From: Chryseobacterium candidae
GTDB taxonomy: Bacteria; Bacteroidota; Bacteroidia; Flavobacteriales; Weeksellaceae
Assembly: GCF_004916905.1 (NCBI RefSeq)
Contig: NZ_SDLV01000025.1
Coordinates: forward strand, 305,145 to 369,144
Direction of reading: 5' to 3'
DNA length: 64,000 bases
Position 1 is the first letter of the stretch. The number at the start of each line of letters is the position of its first letter. A model generated the notes under the pieces. That model was not told the DNA's origin and ran no database searches. It worked only from the letters and a program-made list of their open reading frames with translations. The translations under genes were made by a program, and so were the position numbers. Shown here one piece after another: positions 45,365 through 55,257 of this stretch.

Positions 45365-45713
45365 TGTAGAATAGATTTTGTTATCAATATAAGTCCCGGG
45401 GTTTCCCGGGATTTTTTCGTTATATACTTCTCATCTTTATTATTTTTCAAATCCTGGTGTAATTGATATTAACAGCAAACCTTATTAGACAGAACTGATA
45501 AAACATGAATTTATCATTAAATACCATCCATAATAAAGAAAAAATTACCTATATTTTATTCATTTAGCGAATTTTAATCTAAAAAAGTAATAAATTTAAC
45601 AAAAAGACATATTATTATTGATAAATAAATCAAATAAGCACTATTCCAGTTGAAAATTAGCAATAAATAATGATTTATTGCTATATTAGCAATCTCTAAA
45701 GAAAGTATCAAAA
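45365..45713. other. Intergenic region before the M28 array
   Basis: It contains the rplT terminator 45391-45417 (TCCCGGG / CCCGGGA then T's) and the palindrome at 45658-45683. The remainder is AT-rich. Confidence 0.6.
45658..45683. promoter_or_regulatory. 11-bp palindrome upstream of the M28 peptidase array
   Basis: TAGCAATAAAT / ATTTATTGCTA with a 4-nt spacer, followed at 45687-45693 by another TAGCAAT half-site. It lies 31-56 bp before the first M28 ATG, so it is a candidate operator. Confidence 0.45.
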
Positions 45714-46895
45714 ATGAAAAAAGTTGCCGCTTTTTTGCTCACTTCCATTGCACTGCAAAATATAAGTGCGCAAAGTTTTATTCAGACTTACAAGGACAGA
45801 GCAGATATGGTTACTCAAACCAATATCAGTACAAACCTTCAGGAATTTGCAGGATTTGGGATTAAGAAAACAGGCACAGCAGCCAATAACAATGCTCTGG
45901 ACTGGCTTAAAAACAAATATTTGTCCTACGGATATACCGTAAGTAACATGTCTGAAGATTCTTTTACTTACGGAAGCAGCACTTCAAAAAATTTAATTAT
46001 TACCAAGACAGGAACTGTATATCCTAATAAATATGTTATTATCTGCGGGCATTATGATACAATTACAGGTCCCGGAGTAAGTGACAACGGCAGTGGAACC
46101 TCCATTATTCTGGAAGCAGCAAGAATATTGAAAAACGTTCCTACAGAATATTCTATCAAGTTTATTCATTTTTCCGGAGAAGAACAAGGTCTTGTGGGCA
46201 GCAACCATTATGTCAATAACGTCGCTTATCAGAATGGCAGTCAGGCTCTGGATATAAAACTGGTTTTAAATATTGATCAGGTTGGCGGACTCATTGGAAA
46301 TAACAACAATACCATTACCTGTGAAAGAGATACCGGAGGCGTATCTTCCAATAATGCAGCTTCTACAGCTGTAACACAGGAACTGATGAACTGCACTAGC
46401 CTTTACTCTCCTCTTCAGACGAATCTTTCTTACGCTTACAGTTCTGATTATATGCCTTTTGAAGCAAAAGGATACACCATTACAGGTTACTACGAGTATC
46501 TGAGAAGTGAAAATGAACATACAGTAAATGATACTTTTGCCAATCTGGATCCTGTCTATGTTTTCAATGTAGGAAAAGCAGCTGTAGGAGCTTTACAGCA
46601 TTTTGCTGTTGCATCCACAGCCAGTAACCTGCTAAATACCAACGAAGCATCTGTTCAAAAATCTGGTGAAACAATCAGGGTTTATCCTAATCCGGCTAAA
46701 GATCTTGTAACTGTGGAATTTCAGGAAAAAGTAAAACAATTTAAAGTTGAAGTCAATGACATGGCAGGCAATACTGTTTTAACGCTTGAAAATCAGGAGA
46801 AAATAAATACTTCAGGATTAACAAACGGGCTGTATACTTTTACTATTACAACCGATAAAGGAAGTATCACAAAAAAAATAATCATTAATAAATAA
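45714..46895 (+). CDS. Secreted M28 peptidase with T9SS tail, copy 1
   Basis: This 393-residue protein has a signal peptide ending near ISAQ. The M28 aminopeptidase-type catalytic domain has the expected metal ligands: His113 (CGHYDTI), Asp124 (VSDNGSGTS), the Glu pair 156-157 (FSGEEQGL), Asp188 (NIDQVGG) and a late His in SENEHTVND. The last ~70 residues are a sorting tail (VYPNPAKDLVTVEF ... GLYTFTITTDKG). It probably removes N-terminal residues from extracellular peptides. It is the first of three paralogs in a row. Confidence 0.93.
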   Translation: MKKVAAFLLTSIALQNISAQSFIQTYKDRADMVTQTNISTNLQEFAGFGIKKTGTAANNNALDWLKNKYLSYGYTVSNMSEDSFTYGSSTSKNLIITKTGTVYPNKYVIICGHYDTITGPGVSDNGSGTSIILEAARILKNVPTEYSIKFIHFSGEEQGLVGSNHYVNNVAYQNGSQALDIKLVLNIDQVGGLIGNNNNTITCERDTGGVSSNNAASTAVTQELMNCTSLYSPLQTNLSYAYSSDYMPFEAKGYTITGYYEYLRSENEHTVNDTFANLDPVYVFNVGKAAVGALQHFAVASTASNLLNTNEASVQKSGETIRVYPNPAKDLVTVEFQEKVKQFKVEVNDMAGNTVLTLENQEKINTSGLTNGLYTFTITTDKGSITKKIIINK

Positions 46896-46907
46896 TATCA
46901 GGTAGAA

Positions 46908-46942
46908 TATTCTGAATCTGGTTTACATTCAGGAATATTCAG
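46908..46942. repeat. Inverted repeat between M28 copies 1 and 2
   Basis: GAATATTCTGAAT and ATTCAGGAATATTC are nearly complementary, with one extra base. It could act as a weak terminator or RNA-stability element. Confidence 0.5.
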
Positions 46943-46957
46943 CATTACTCCCACAAA

Positions 46958-48133
46958 ATGAAGAAAATTGCTACTTTTTTATTGGTTTCTATCACTATTC
47001 AAAGTGTTGAAGCCCAAAGTTTCATTCAGGCTTATCAGGACAGAGCAGATATGGTAACTCAGACCAATATTACAACCTACCTTCAGGAATTTGCTAACTT
47101 AGGCGTAAAAACGACAGGCTCAACTGCTAACGCCAATGCACTGACATGGCTTAAAAACAAGTATCTTTCTTATGGATATACAGCCAGCCAGATAGCAGAA
47201 GACCCATTCACGGCAGGGAGTTATAATTCTAAAAACCTTGTGATTACTAAAACGGGTACAGTATATCCTAATAAATATGTCATTATCTGTGGACATTTCG
47301 ACAGTATTAACGGCTTAGGAATTAATGACAATGGAAGCGGAACGTCTATTATTCTTGAAGCCGCAAGGATTCTGAAAGATGTCCCTACTGAATATTCTGT
47401 AAAATTCATTCATTTTTCAGGGGAAGAGCAAGGACTTCTGGGAAGCAAACATTATGTCAACAATGTAGTCTATCAGAGCGGCATCCGTGTTCTGGATATT
47501 AAGCTTGTATTTAATCTGGATCAGGTAGGCGGTGTGATGGGAAATAATAACAATACGGTTTATTGTGATGAAGATCAGGGCGGGCTGTCAACAAATAATG
47601 CCGCTTCTGCTGCTGTTACCCAGGAACTTAGAAACTGCACAGCACTCTACTCTCCTCTTTTAACCGCTGTAGATCCGGCTGCCGATACGGATTATATTCC
47701 TTTTGAACAGAAAGGAGAAGTGATCACTGGTTTTTTTGAAAGAATCAGAAGTACCTATCCGCATACAGTGAATGATACTTTTGCCAATACAGATCCTGTT
47801 TACATTTACAAGATAGGAAAAGCATCTGTGGGAGCATTGCAGCATTTTGCTGTTGCTACCGGCACATTGGGAACACATGAAGCATCTGGAAAAAACACTT
47901 TAGAAAGTGTAAAAATCTATCCAAATCCAGCAAAAGATATTATCAATATTGAACTTCCGGACTCCGGGATTAAAAACTTCACTTTTGAAATTACAGACTT
48001 TCAGGGACGTTCTATTTTCAAGAGAAACAATGAAACAAAAATTAATGCTTCAGAGCTGGAAAACGGAGCTTATATCGGAATTTTAAATACTGGAGATCAA
48101 AAGGTTGTAAGAAAAGTTATGATTGAGAGATAA
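46958..48133 (+). CDS. Secreted M28 peptidase with T9SS tail, copy 2
   Basis: This 391-residue paralog of copy 1 keeps all metal ligands (CGHFDSI, NDNGSGTS, FSGEEQGL, NLDQVGG, TYPHTVND). It differs in the substrate-side segment DPAADTDYIPFEQKGEVITG, which it shares with copy 3. The sorting tail is IYPNPAKDIINIEL ... GAYIGILNTGD. It is only 62 nt after copy 1, so the two are probably co-transcribed. Confidence 0.93.
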   Translation: MKKIATFLLVSITIQSVEAQSFIQAYQDRADMVTQTNITTYLQEFANLGVKTTGSTANANALTWLKNKYLSYGYTASQIAEDPFTAGSYNSKNLVITKTGTVYPNKYVIICGHFDSINGLGINDNGSGTSIILEAARILKDVPTEYSVKFIHFSGEEQGLLGSKHYVNNVVYQSGIRVLDIKLVFNLDQVGGVMGNNNNTVYCDEDQGGLSTNNAASAAVTQELRNCTALYSPLLTAVDPAADTDYIPFEQKGEVITGFFERIRSTYPHTVNDTFANTDPVYIYKIGKASVGALQHFAVATGTLGTHEASGKNTLESVKIYPNPAKDIINIELPDSGIKNFTFEITDFQGRSIFKRNNETKINASELENGAYIGILNTGDQKVVRKVMIER

Positions 48134-48160
48134 TACGATTTAGAAAACCCTCTAATACAT

Positions 48161-48188
48161 AAAACCTTTGAAAGAATTCAAAGGTTTT
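48161..48188 (+). terminator. Terminator after M28 copy 2
   Basis: A perfect 12-bp stem AAAACCTTTGAA / TTCAAAGGTTTT with a 4-nt loop, then T's. Confidence 0.8.
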
Positions 48189-48332
48189 TATTTTTAACCA
48201 AATTGCAAGATTCACAAAAGTTTTACAAAAACTAATATGACATTCATAATAAATACACTATTAATTTGAATCATTAAACACTTCATTGTGATTTATTTAC
48301 TACATTCGTGTTACCAAAATAATATTATTTAT

Positions 48333-49502
48333 ATGAAAAAATTCACAACACTTTTATGCTCCGCATTGATGATGCAGAGCATTGCGGCTCAAACTTTTAT
48401 TCAGGCTTACAAAGACAGAGCAGATATGGTAACCCAGACCAATATCACAAACAATCTTCAGGAATTCAGTAATTTAGGTGTAAAGACTACAGGCTCAGTA
48501 GCGAATACCAATACACTGAACTGGATCAAAAACAAGTATCTTTCTTACGGCTATACTGCCAGCCAGATAGAAGAAAGCCCTTTTACTTTTGGAAGTACCA
48601 GCTCCAAAAATTTAATTATTACCAAAACCGGAACACTGTATCCTAACAAGTATGTCATTATCTGCGGGCATTTTGATACCATCTATGGCCCGGGAGTAAA
48701 TGATAACGGCAGTGGAACGTCTATTATCCTTGAAGCTGCAAGGATTCTGAGAAATGTTCCTACTGAATATTCTATAAAATTCATTCATTTTTCCGGTGAG
48801 GAACAAGGATTAAAAGGAAGCAGCCATTATGTAAACAATGTGGTATATCAGGGAGGTGTCCGCAAACTGGATATTAAACTGGTCTTCAACCTGGATCAGG
48901 TAGGCGGTGTAAAAGGAAAAAATAACACTACGGTATATTGTGATGAAGATCAGGGAGGTGTTTCCAGTAATAATGCCGCTTCTGCAGCAGTTACCCAACA
49001 GCTGAGAAATTGTACAGCACTCTACTCTCCTCTTCTGACTGCCGTAGATCCTGCTGCGGATACAGATTACATTCCTTTCGAACAGAAAGGTGAAGTGATC
49101 ACTGGCTTTTTTGAAAGAATCAGAAGCACCTATCCTCACAGCTCTAAAGATACTTTCACTAATATGGATCCTGTTTATGTATACAAGATCGGAAAGGCAA
49201 CTGTGGGAGCATTACAGCATTTTGCAGCAGCTTCTGCTACCATGAGCAAATCTGCCTCTAAAAATTCACTGGAAGCTGTAAAAATCTATCCTAACCCTGC
49301 TAATAATATCCTGAATATTGAATTACCTGATTCTAAGGAAACCAACTTCAGTTTTGAAATCAGCAATTCTATGGGAAGATCACTTTTGAAAGTAAATAAT
49401 GAAAGGCAGATTAATGTTTCCGGTCTTCAGAACGGAGTCTATATTGGAGTTTTGAAAGTGGGCGAAGAGACACTTGTAAAGAATATTATGATCGAAAGAT
49501 AA
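48333..49502 (+). CDS. Secreted M28 peptidase with T9SS tail, copy 3
   Basis: The start at MKKFTTLLCSALMMQSIAAQ gives 389 residues with a normal signal peptide. A frame beginning 45 nt upstream lacks one and overlaps promoter DNA (TACATTCG at ~48301). Metal ligands are CGHFDTI, NDNGSGTS, FSGEEQGL, NLDQVGG and TYPHSSKD. The sorting tail is IYPNPANNILNIEL. It is closest to copy 2, so copies 2 and 3 look like the younger duplication. Confidence 0.92.
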   Translation: MKKFTTLLCSALMMQSIAAQTFIQAYKDRADMVTQTNITNNLQEFSNLGVKTTGSVANTNTLNWIKNKYLSYGYTASQIEESPFTFGSTSSKNLIITKTGTLYPNKYVIICGHFDTIYGPGVNDNGSGTSIILEAARILRNVPTEYSIKFIHFSGEEQGLKGSSHYVNNVVYQGGVRKLDIKLVFNLDQVGGVKGKNNTTVYCDEDQGGVSSNNAASAAVTQQLRNCTALYSPLLTAVDPAADTDYIPFEQKGEVITGFFERIRSTYPHSSKDTFTNMDPVYVYKIGKATVGALQHFAAASATMSKSASKNSLEAVKIYPNPANNILNIELPDSKETNFSFEISNSMGRSLLKVNNERQINVSGLQNGVYIGVLKVGEETLVKNIMIER

Positions 49503-49522
49503 ATAGCATTTCACACAGATAA

Positions 49523-49560
49523 AAAAACAGAGCAGAATTTCTTTTTTCTGCTCTGTTTTT
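49523..49560. terminator. Bidirectional terminator
   Basis: A perfect 15-bp stem AAAAACAGAGCAGAA / TTCTGCTCTGTTTTT between M28 copy 3 and the convergent S41 gene. Confidence 0.85.
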
Positions 49561-49574
49561 ATAAAGTAGATATT

Positions 49575-50939
49575 TTAAAGCTCTTCAACAATCTGTTCAC
49601 TTGTTTTATCCTTTACACTAATAATTTTTGCCGGAATCAGTTTATTTGGCTGTAAATTCCCTGCTGGTCTTATCCATTCTTTCACCCCAAAAAGGAAATC
49701 CAGTTTTGTATTGGGAGTCTGAAATTTTATCAGTTCACCAAAATGATTGGGATGTCCTTTTTCAGGAATTTCACCTGCTACTTCTGCCAATTTATTATCC
49801 AAAACCATCACACTGAACATCATAGCACTGGAAAATGTATTTTTCCCAACAATAACATAAGTCTTCCCATTGAATCGTAACGGGTTATGATCTGCTGTTA
49901 CAGAGCGGGAAGAGATCGGATAATAATCACCGTCTTTTATTTTGTTATATTCTGCAGATTCTTTATTGTTTGCCTTTAAATAATCAGCATACTCTTTACT
50001 TTTTTTAAATTTACCCTGATATGTATGGTACGTTTTATCTGAAAAATAATTGATAAGTAAGCTTCCTACTGCAGAATTTCCTCCGGAGTTGTTACGAACA
50101 TCAATGACTAGCTTTTGGGCATTGTCTTTTTTGATCTGGCTGAAAATACTGTCAAATTTTGTTTTCCATTCTTCCAGAGTGAATGTATTTCTATCGTCAA
50201 AAGTATTTACTGTTACATAAGCATAATCCTTTATCTTTTTATAATCAATAGGTTTAAAATCTTCTTTTTTCTTAGGCTGAGACTTTGAAGCATTGGCTTT
50301 CAGCTGTTCCAGAGAAATACTTTTAACCACTGTTTGCAGTCCGCTTTTAAACTTCAGATTGTAGTCATCTGTGATAAAGTAACAGTATTTATTAATCACT
50401 ATCCAAAACTTGTCAACAGCTATTGGGATTCGTTCTTCTATAGTTCCCGGAATAGTCTGGGCGCAGTTTTCCAAGACCTGATCAATTGGTATATTATTCA
50501 ACGAGAGCACTTCGTCACCAATAGTAAGTTTGCGGTCTGAATAGTTTTCCGTAAGAAGCATTTTGCCATTTTCATATTTGAATTTCAACGGTAAAACTTT
50601 CATGTTTTTTCTAATGCTGTCAGTAACGCAAAAATCTGACATTGAACTATGTTCGTCGTTTAAAGTGACAATCAAAGGCTTTGCAAGGTAATAAAAATCC
50701 TTCTGTGTCATCCCATCTTTCAGAGAATTACGGATATCTGTATATTTTTTTTCAAACTCTGATTTTGAAATTTCTGTATAGGGATTAACGTGCGCATTGG
50801 TTATTTTTGTCCTAATAAAGTCTATATCCTCTTCCAGTTGCTGCTTGGTAAATTTCTGAGAATAAAGTACATTACAGTTTTTCTGAGCAAAAGCGACCTG
50901 AACAAACAATGCAGCTATGAGGGCTAATTTTAATTTCAT
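49575..50939 (-). CDS. Secreted S41-family peptidase
   Basis: This 454-residue protein has a signal peptide (MKLKLALIAALFVQVAFAQ). An N-terminal helical part and a possible degenerate PDZ region (~115-160) are followed by an S41/tail-specific protease fold with LVIDVRNNSGGN and the catalytic-Ser segment VGKNTFSSAMMFS. The late motif AEVAGEIPEKGHP also fits. No T9SS tail is present, so it probably stays in the periplasm. Confidence 0.86.
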   Translation of the reverse strand: MKLKLALIAALFVQVAFAQKNCNVLYSQKFTKQQLEEDIDFIRTKITNAHVNPYTEISKSEFEKKYTDIRNSLKDGMTQKDFYYLAKPLIVTLNDEHSSMSDFCVTDSIRKNMKVLPLKFKYENGKMLLTENYSDRKLTIGDEVLSLNNIPIDQVLENCAQTIPGTIEERIPIAVDKFWIVINKYCYFITDDYNLKFKSGLQTVVKSISLEQLKANASKSQPKKKEDFKPIDYKKIKDYAYVTVNTFDDRNTFTLEEWKTKFDSIFSQIKKDNAQKLVIDVRNNSGGNSAVGSLLINYFSDKTYHTYQGKFKKSKEYADYLKANNKESAEYNKIKDGDYYPISSRSVTADHNPLRFNGKTYVIVGKNTFSSAMMFSVMVLDNKLAEVAGEIPEKGHPNHFGELIKFQTPNTKLDFLFGVKEWIRPAGNLQPNKLIPAKIISVKDKTSEQIVEEL

Positions 50940-50993
50940 AAGTATTCGTTTCTGGTGGGATTAGTATTTTGAAACCTGTCTTTGTTACAGCAT

Positions 50994-51557
50994 TTATTTA
51001 CTATTGGGATTTTCAATAGTAACATTATACTTTAAAGCAAATCCTTTGATTTTAGAAACTATATTCTCTTCATTAATAAATCCATCTCTGATATCTGTCA
51101 ATAATTCCTCCAGAGTTATTTTATATACATCCGCTTCATTAAATGACAAAAACCGTATAATTTCTTCTAAGGCTTTATCAAAATCTTTAAGCCCACAATA
51201 TGACAAATACTTTATCTGAGAAGCTAACTCATTGTGCATATCTTTCTGTAATAACTCATCAGCAATATTAGCTGCCCATTGATATTCTCCTAAATTATAC
51301 CAACAGTATGACATAAATAACAGCCTGTAGTTTTCAGATTTTTCAGATAACCCTCTGATATTCTGTAAAATTTCCATAGCGGGCATATATTGCCCGTTAT
51401 CCATTAAATCCTTAGCTTTCTGTAACCCGTCAATCATATCTGAAAGTTTATTTTCTCTGATCTTAAAATAACGTTTTTCATTTACCGAAGGAATTCCTGT
51501 CTCACAATCAAAAAGCGAGTCAATTTTATTGGTTCCTGTCTTTAAGAATTTCCTCAA
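50994..51557 (-). CDS. Uncharacterised helical protein overlapping the end of hisIE
   Basis: This 187-residue soluble helical protein has TPR-like helices (AKDLMDNGQYMPAMEILQNI, YCWYNLGEYQWAANIADELL). No family was recognised. Its start lies 32 nt inside hisIE, so it is read as a tail gene of the histidine operon. The true start could be further downstream, for example at the Met beginning MIDGLQKAKD. Confidence 0.65.
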   Translation of the reverse strand: MRKFLKTGTNKIDSLFDCETGIPSVNEKRYFKIRENKLSDMIDGLQKAKDLMDNGQYMPAMEILQNIRGLSEKSENYRLLFMSYCWYNLGEYQWAANIADELLQKDMHNELASQIKYLSYCGLKDFDKALEEIIRFLSFNEADVYKITLEELLTDIRDGFINEENIVSKIKGFALKYNVTIENPNSK

Positions 51558-52113
51558 CTTCTTCCAGCGAAAACCCTTTGGCTTTCAATAAAATCAGGAA
51601 GTGATACAGCAGATCTGCGGCTTCATTTTTAAAAAGATCATCATTATTGTCTTTTGCTTCTATAACCAATTCTACGGCTTCCTCTCCTACTTTTTGAGCC
51701 ATTTTATTGATTCCTCTCTGATAAAGTGAATACGTATAAGAACCTTCGGCTTTCGTATCTATTCTCTGTGATATCTTATCTTCCAGCTCATACATAAATC
51801 CTTGAGTATTCTTTTCTCCAAAACAGCTGAAACTCCCTGTGTGACAGACTACATTTTTCGGAACGGCTTTAATTAAAATGGTATCCTGATCACAATCTAT
51901 GTCAATACTTTTTACCGTTAGAAAATTACCGGATTCTTCTCCTTTGGTCCACAGTCTGTTTTTGGAGCGGCTGAAAAAAGTAACAATTCCTTCTTTTTTT
52001 GTTTTTTCAAAAGCTTCTTCATTCATGTAGCCCAGCATCAGAACCTGCAGTGTTCTGTTGTCCTGAATGATTACCGGAACAAGCCCGTTATCTTTATTAA
52101 AATCTATATTCAT
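51526..52113 (-). CDS. hisIE: Bifunctional phosphoribosyl-AMP cyclohydrolase / phosphoribosyl-ATP pyrophosphatase
   Basis: This 195-residue fusion runs steps 2 and 3 of histidine synthesis. The HisI part (~1-105) has [13 protein letters not shown] and the zinc Cys motifs [10 protein letters not shown] and [10 protein letters not shown]. The HisE part (~110-195) has [27 protein letters not shown]. It overlaps hisF by 4 nt (ATGA type). Confidence 0.96.
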   Translation of the reverse strand: MNIDFNKDNGLVPVIIQDNRTLQVLMLGYMNEEAFEKTKKEGIVTFFSRSKNRLWTKGEESGNFLTVKSIDIDCDQDTILIKAVPKNVVCHTGSFSCFGEKNTQGFMYELEDKISQRIDTKAEGSYTYSLYQRGINKMAQKVGEEAVELVIEAKDNNDDLFKNEAADLLYHFLILLKAKGFSLEEVEEILKDRNQ

Positions 52114-52862
52114 CGTACTTCTATTTTCTGAGTTTTTAACTGTTGTTTTAAATCCTGAATGCCTATTTCATTAAAATGGAAAATGCTGGCTGCCAAACCT
52201 CCTGTAGCTTTTGTTTCATGAAATACTTTAACAAAGTCATCCACCTTACCAGCACCTCCGGAAGCAATCACAGGAATACTGATATTGTCTGAAACAAGCT
52301 TTGTAATGCGAAGGTCAAAGCCGTTTTTTGTGCCGTCACCATCCATTGAAGTCAATAGAATTTCGCCTGCTCCTAAACCCGCTGCTTCTTTTGCCCATTC
52401 CACAGTAAGAAGCTCCGTGGCTTCTCTTCCTCCTTTAATGTGGACAAGATCTTTATCTCCCACCTGTCTTGTATCAATGGCTACCACCACACACTGACTT
52501 CCGAATTCTTGGGCCAGATCAGAGATAAGACCCGGATTTTTTACGGCTGAAGAATTGATACTGATCTTGTCTGCACCTGCTTCTAAAAGCTTTCTTACAT
52601 CTTCCACAGAAGAAATTCCACCTCCCACCGTAAAAGGAATACTTAGTTCTTTGGCAATCTCTTTTACAAGTTCCACAAAAGTCTTCCTGTTCTCAATAGT
52701 AGCTGTAATATCCAGGAAAACAAGCTCGTCTGCTCCTTCCTGCTCATATCTTTTGGCCAATTCTACGGGATCTCCTGCATTTTTAAGGTCTTCAAAATTG
52801 ATTCCTTTCACCGTAGCTCCGTCTTTTATATCCAGACATGGAATAATTCTTTTCTTAAGCAT
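52110..52862 (-). CDS. hisF: Imidazole glycerol phosphate synthase cyclase subunit
   Basis: This (beta/alpha)8 barrel of 250 residues starts [15 protein letters not shown]. The longer frame would use a TTG two codons upstream, so the ATG at 52862 is chosen. Catalytic Asp residues are visible in CLDIKDG and [23 protein letters not shown] marks the phosphate site. It pairs with HisH. Its start overlaps the 3' end of hisA by 8 nt. Confidence 0.96.
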   Translation of the reverse strand: MLKKRIIPCLDIKDGATVKGINFEDLKNAGDPVELAKRYEQEGADELVFLDITATIENRKTFVELVKEIAKELSIPFTVGGGISSVEDVRKLLEAGADKISINSSAVKNPGLISDLAQEFGSQCVVVAIDTRQVGDKDLVHIKGGREATELLTVEWAKEAAGLGAGEILLTSMDGDGTKNGFDLRITKLVSDNISIPVIASGGAGKVDDFVKVFHETKATGGLAASIFHFNEIGIQDLKQQLKTQKIEVR

Positions 52863-53580
52863 TTTCAATAAATTTCTTAAGTTGTTGTAAGCTGATTTTT
52901 CCTTCGTAAATTGCTTTCCCGATAATCGTTCCGGTACATCCTATATCTTTCATTTTATAGACATCAGTGATGCCTGAAATACCACCGCTTGCCACCAGCT
53001 GAACAGAGGTCTTGTCTAAAATCTCAATATAAAGTTCTGTTGAAGGACCTTCCAGCATTCCGTCTTTTGCAATATCAGTACATATTGTGGACTGTATTCC
53101 TTTTTCCTGATACTGAAGGATAAAATCAATCACATCATTATCACTTTCCTCCAGCCATCCGGATGTTTTAATCTTTCTGTTTTCACAGTCTGCCCCCAAA
53201 ATGATCTTTTCTGATCCATATTTTTGGATCATTTCATAGCAGAATTCAGGATTCTGAACGGCTATACTTCCTAAAGTGATCTGTTGAGCCCCGGAATTAA
53301 ATGCTGTTTCAATATCCTGCTGAGTTTTTAAGCCTCCTCCAAAGTCGATATGCAGCGAAGTAGAACGGGCAATATTTTCCAGCACTTTCTGATTGACGAT
53401 ATGCTTTGATTTTGCCCCGTCAAGATCCACCAGGTGAAGAAACTGAATGCCGAAACTTTCAAATTCTTTCGCCACTTCTACAGGGTCTTCATTATATATT
53501 TTCTTTGTGTTGTAATCTCCTTTTGATAGACGGACACATTTCCCGTCGATAATATCAATAGCCGGAATAATTTTCATCAT
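52855..53580 (-). CDS. hisA: ProFAR isomerase
   Basis: This 241-residue TIM barrel has [20 protein letters not shown] at the N-terminus, [13 protein letters not shown] and [14 protein letters not shown] with the second catalytic Asp. It carries out the Amadori rearrangement of ProFAR to PRFAR. Its start codon overlaps the hisH stop by 1 nt. Confidence 0.96.
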   Translation of the reverse strand: MMKIIPAIDIIDGKCVRLSKGDYNTKKIYNEDPVEVAKEFESFGIQFLHLVDLDGAKSKHIVNQKVLENIARSTSLHIDFGGGLKTQQDIETAFNSGAQQITLGSIAVQNPEFCYEMIQKYGSEKIILGADCENRKIKTSGWLEESDNDVIDFILQYQEKGIQSTICTDIAKDGMLEGPSTELYIEILDKTSVQLVASGGISGITDVYKMKDIGCTGTIIGKAIYEGKISLQQLKKFIENA

Positions 53581-54158
53581 TATAAGTTTATAAAGTTCTT
53601 AACGATCTGATTTCCTATCATTCCTGATTTTTCAGGGTGAAACTGTACTGCATAGAAATTGTCTTTCTGCAAAGAAGCACTGAATGGCAGGATGTAATCA
53701 CAGACAGAAGTTGTACAATCTGAAAGCTCACAGTAATAGCTGTGAACAAAATATACATCACTGTTCTTTTCAATTCCTGAAAACAGTGGAGAAACCTGCT
53801 CTGAAAGCGTATTCCAGCCCATATGCGGAACAATATCCGTTGATGGAAATTTTCTGACATTGATATCAAAAATTCCCATTCCTTCAGTATCTCCTTCTTC
53901 ATTTTCCTTGCACATCAGCTGCATTCCGAGGCATATTCCTAAAACAGGCTGCTTAAGGCCAGGAATCAAAAGATCAAGTTCTTTTTCCTTCAGCAGTTTC
54001 ATAGTGGATGAAGCTTCTCCAACACCCGGAAAGATCACTTTATCAGCTTTTAAAATCTGTTCAGGATCATCGGTGATCACAGAATCAACATTCAGCCTGT
54101 TGAGAGCATTCTGGACAGAGTTAACATTTCCTCCGTTGTATTTTATTATAGCGATCAT
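53580..54158 (-). CDS. hisH: Imidazole glycerol phosphate synthase glutaminase subunit
   Basis: This 192-residue class I glutamine amidotransferase has [10 protein letters not shown], the nucleophile Cys in [10 protein letters not shown] and the His/Glu pair in [10 protein letters not shown]. It supplies ammonia to HisF. It starts 2 nt after hisB. Confidence 0.96.
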   Translation of the reverse strand: MIAIIKYNGGNVNSVQNALNRLNVDSVITDDPEQILKADKVIFPGVGEASSTMKLLKEKELDLLIPGLKQPVLGICLGMQLMCKENEEGDTEGMGIFDINVRKFPSTDIVPHMGWNTLSEQVSPLFSGIEKNSDVYFVHSYYCELSDCTTSVCDYILPFSASLQKDNFYAVQFHPEKSGMIGNQIVKNFINL

Positions 54159-54160
54159 AT

Positions 54161-55255
54161 TTATAAACTTCCTTTTGTAGAAGGCAGACTGTAGTTACTA
54201 TCCGATTGGTTCACTGCCATCTTAACAGCTTTTGCGAAGGCTTTAAAGATGGATTCAATTTTGTGGTGTTCGTTACCTCCTTCTGATTTGATATTCAGAT
54301 TGGATTTTGAAGCATCAGTAAAGGATTTAAAGAAGTGAAAAAACATTTCCGTAGGCACATCTCCTATCTTTTCTCTTTTAAATTCAGCATTCCAAACCAG
54401 CCATGACCTTCCCCCGAAATCAATAGCCACCTGAGAAAGACAGTCATCCATCGGAAGCAGGAAACCATACCTTTCAATGCCTTTTTTCTTTCCTAAAGCT
54501 TTTAAAATAGCTTCTCCCAGAACAATTCCCGTGTCTTCAATGGTGTGGTGCTCATCTACAGCAAGATCTCCGTTCACTTTAATCGTAAGATCCATATTTC
54601 CGTGTCTGGCAATCTGATCCAGCATGTGATCAAAAAAGTGAAGTCCGGTTGAAATATCTGATTTTCCGTTTCCATCCAGATTGACTTCAATTTCAATATC
54701 AGTCTCATTGGTTTTTCTGGATACTTTAGCCTTCCTCATTCCTGTTTTTAAGAACTGATAAATCTCTGACCATCGTGTTGCAGACAGCTCCGCCTCACTG
54801 TTTAAGTTTTCATTAAGATAAATAGCTTTAGCCCCAAGGTTTTTAGCAAGTTGCACATCTGTACTTCGATCACCAATTACATAGGAATTTTCAAGGTCGT
54901 AATTTCCATAAATGTATTTCCCGAGCATTCCGACTCCTGGTTTTCTGGTAGGAAGATTTTCAGATTCAAAGCTTTTATCAATTAAAATATCACTAAAAAT
55001 GATGCCTTCATTTTCAAAGGCTTTCAGCATTTTTTCCTGGGGTTTGATGAAATCTTCTTCAGGAAAACTCTCCGTTCCCAGGCCATCCTGATTGGTGACC
55101 ATCACCAGTTCGTAATCCAGTTCATTGGCGATTTTTGCTAAGTTTTGAAAAACGCCCGGATAAAATTCAAGTTTTTCCAGAGAATCTACCTGAAAATCTG
55201 TTGGCGGTTCAATAATCAGTGTTCCGTCGCGGTCTATAAAGAGTACTTTTTTCAT
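54161..55255 (-). CDS. hisB: Bifunctional histidinol-phosphatase / imidazoleglycerol-phosphate dehydratase
   Basis: This 364-residue fusion has an N-terminal HAD phosphatase ([13 protein letters not shown]; ~1-170) and a C-terminal dehydratase (~175-364) with the metal motifs [26 protein letters not shown] and [17 protein letters not shown]. The fusion covers two non-consecutive steps. It starts 2 nt after hisC. Confidence 0.96.
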   Translation of the reverse strand: MKKVLFIDRDGTLIIEPPTDFQVDSLEKLEFYPGVFQNLAKIANELDYELVMVTNQDGLGTESFPEEDFIKPQEKMLKAFENEGIIFSDILIDKSFESENLPTRKPGVGMLGKYIYGNYDLENSYVIGDRSTDVQLAKNLGAKAIYLNENLNSEAELSATRWSEIYQFLKTGMRKAKVSRKTNETDIEIEVNLDGNGKSDISTGLHFFDHMLDQIARHGNMDLTIKVNGDLAVDEHHTIEDTGIVLGEAILKALGKKKGIERYGFLLPMDDCLSQVAIDFGGRSWLVWNAEFKREKIGDVPTEMFFHFFKSFTDASKSNLNIKSEGGNEHHKIESIFKAFAKAVKMAVNQSDSNYSLPSTKGSL

Positions 55256-55257
55256 TG

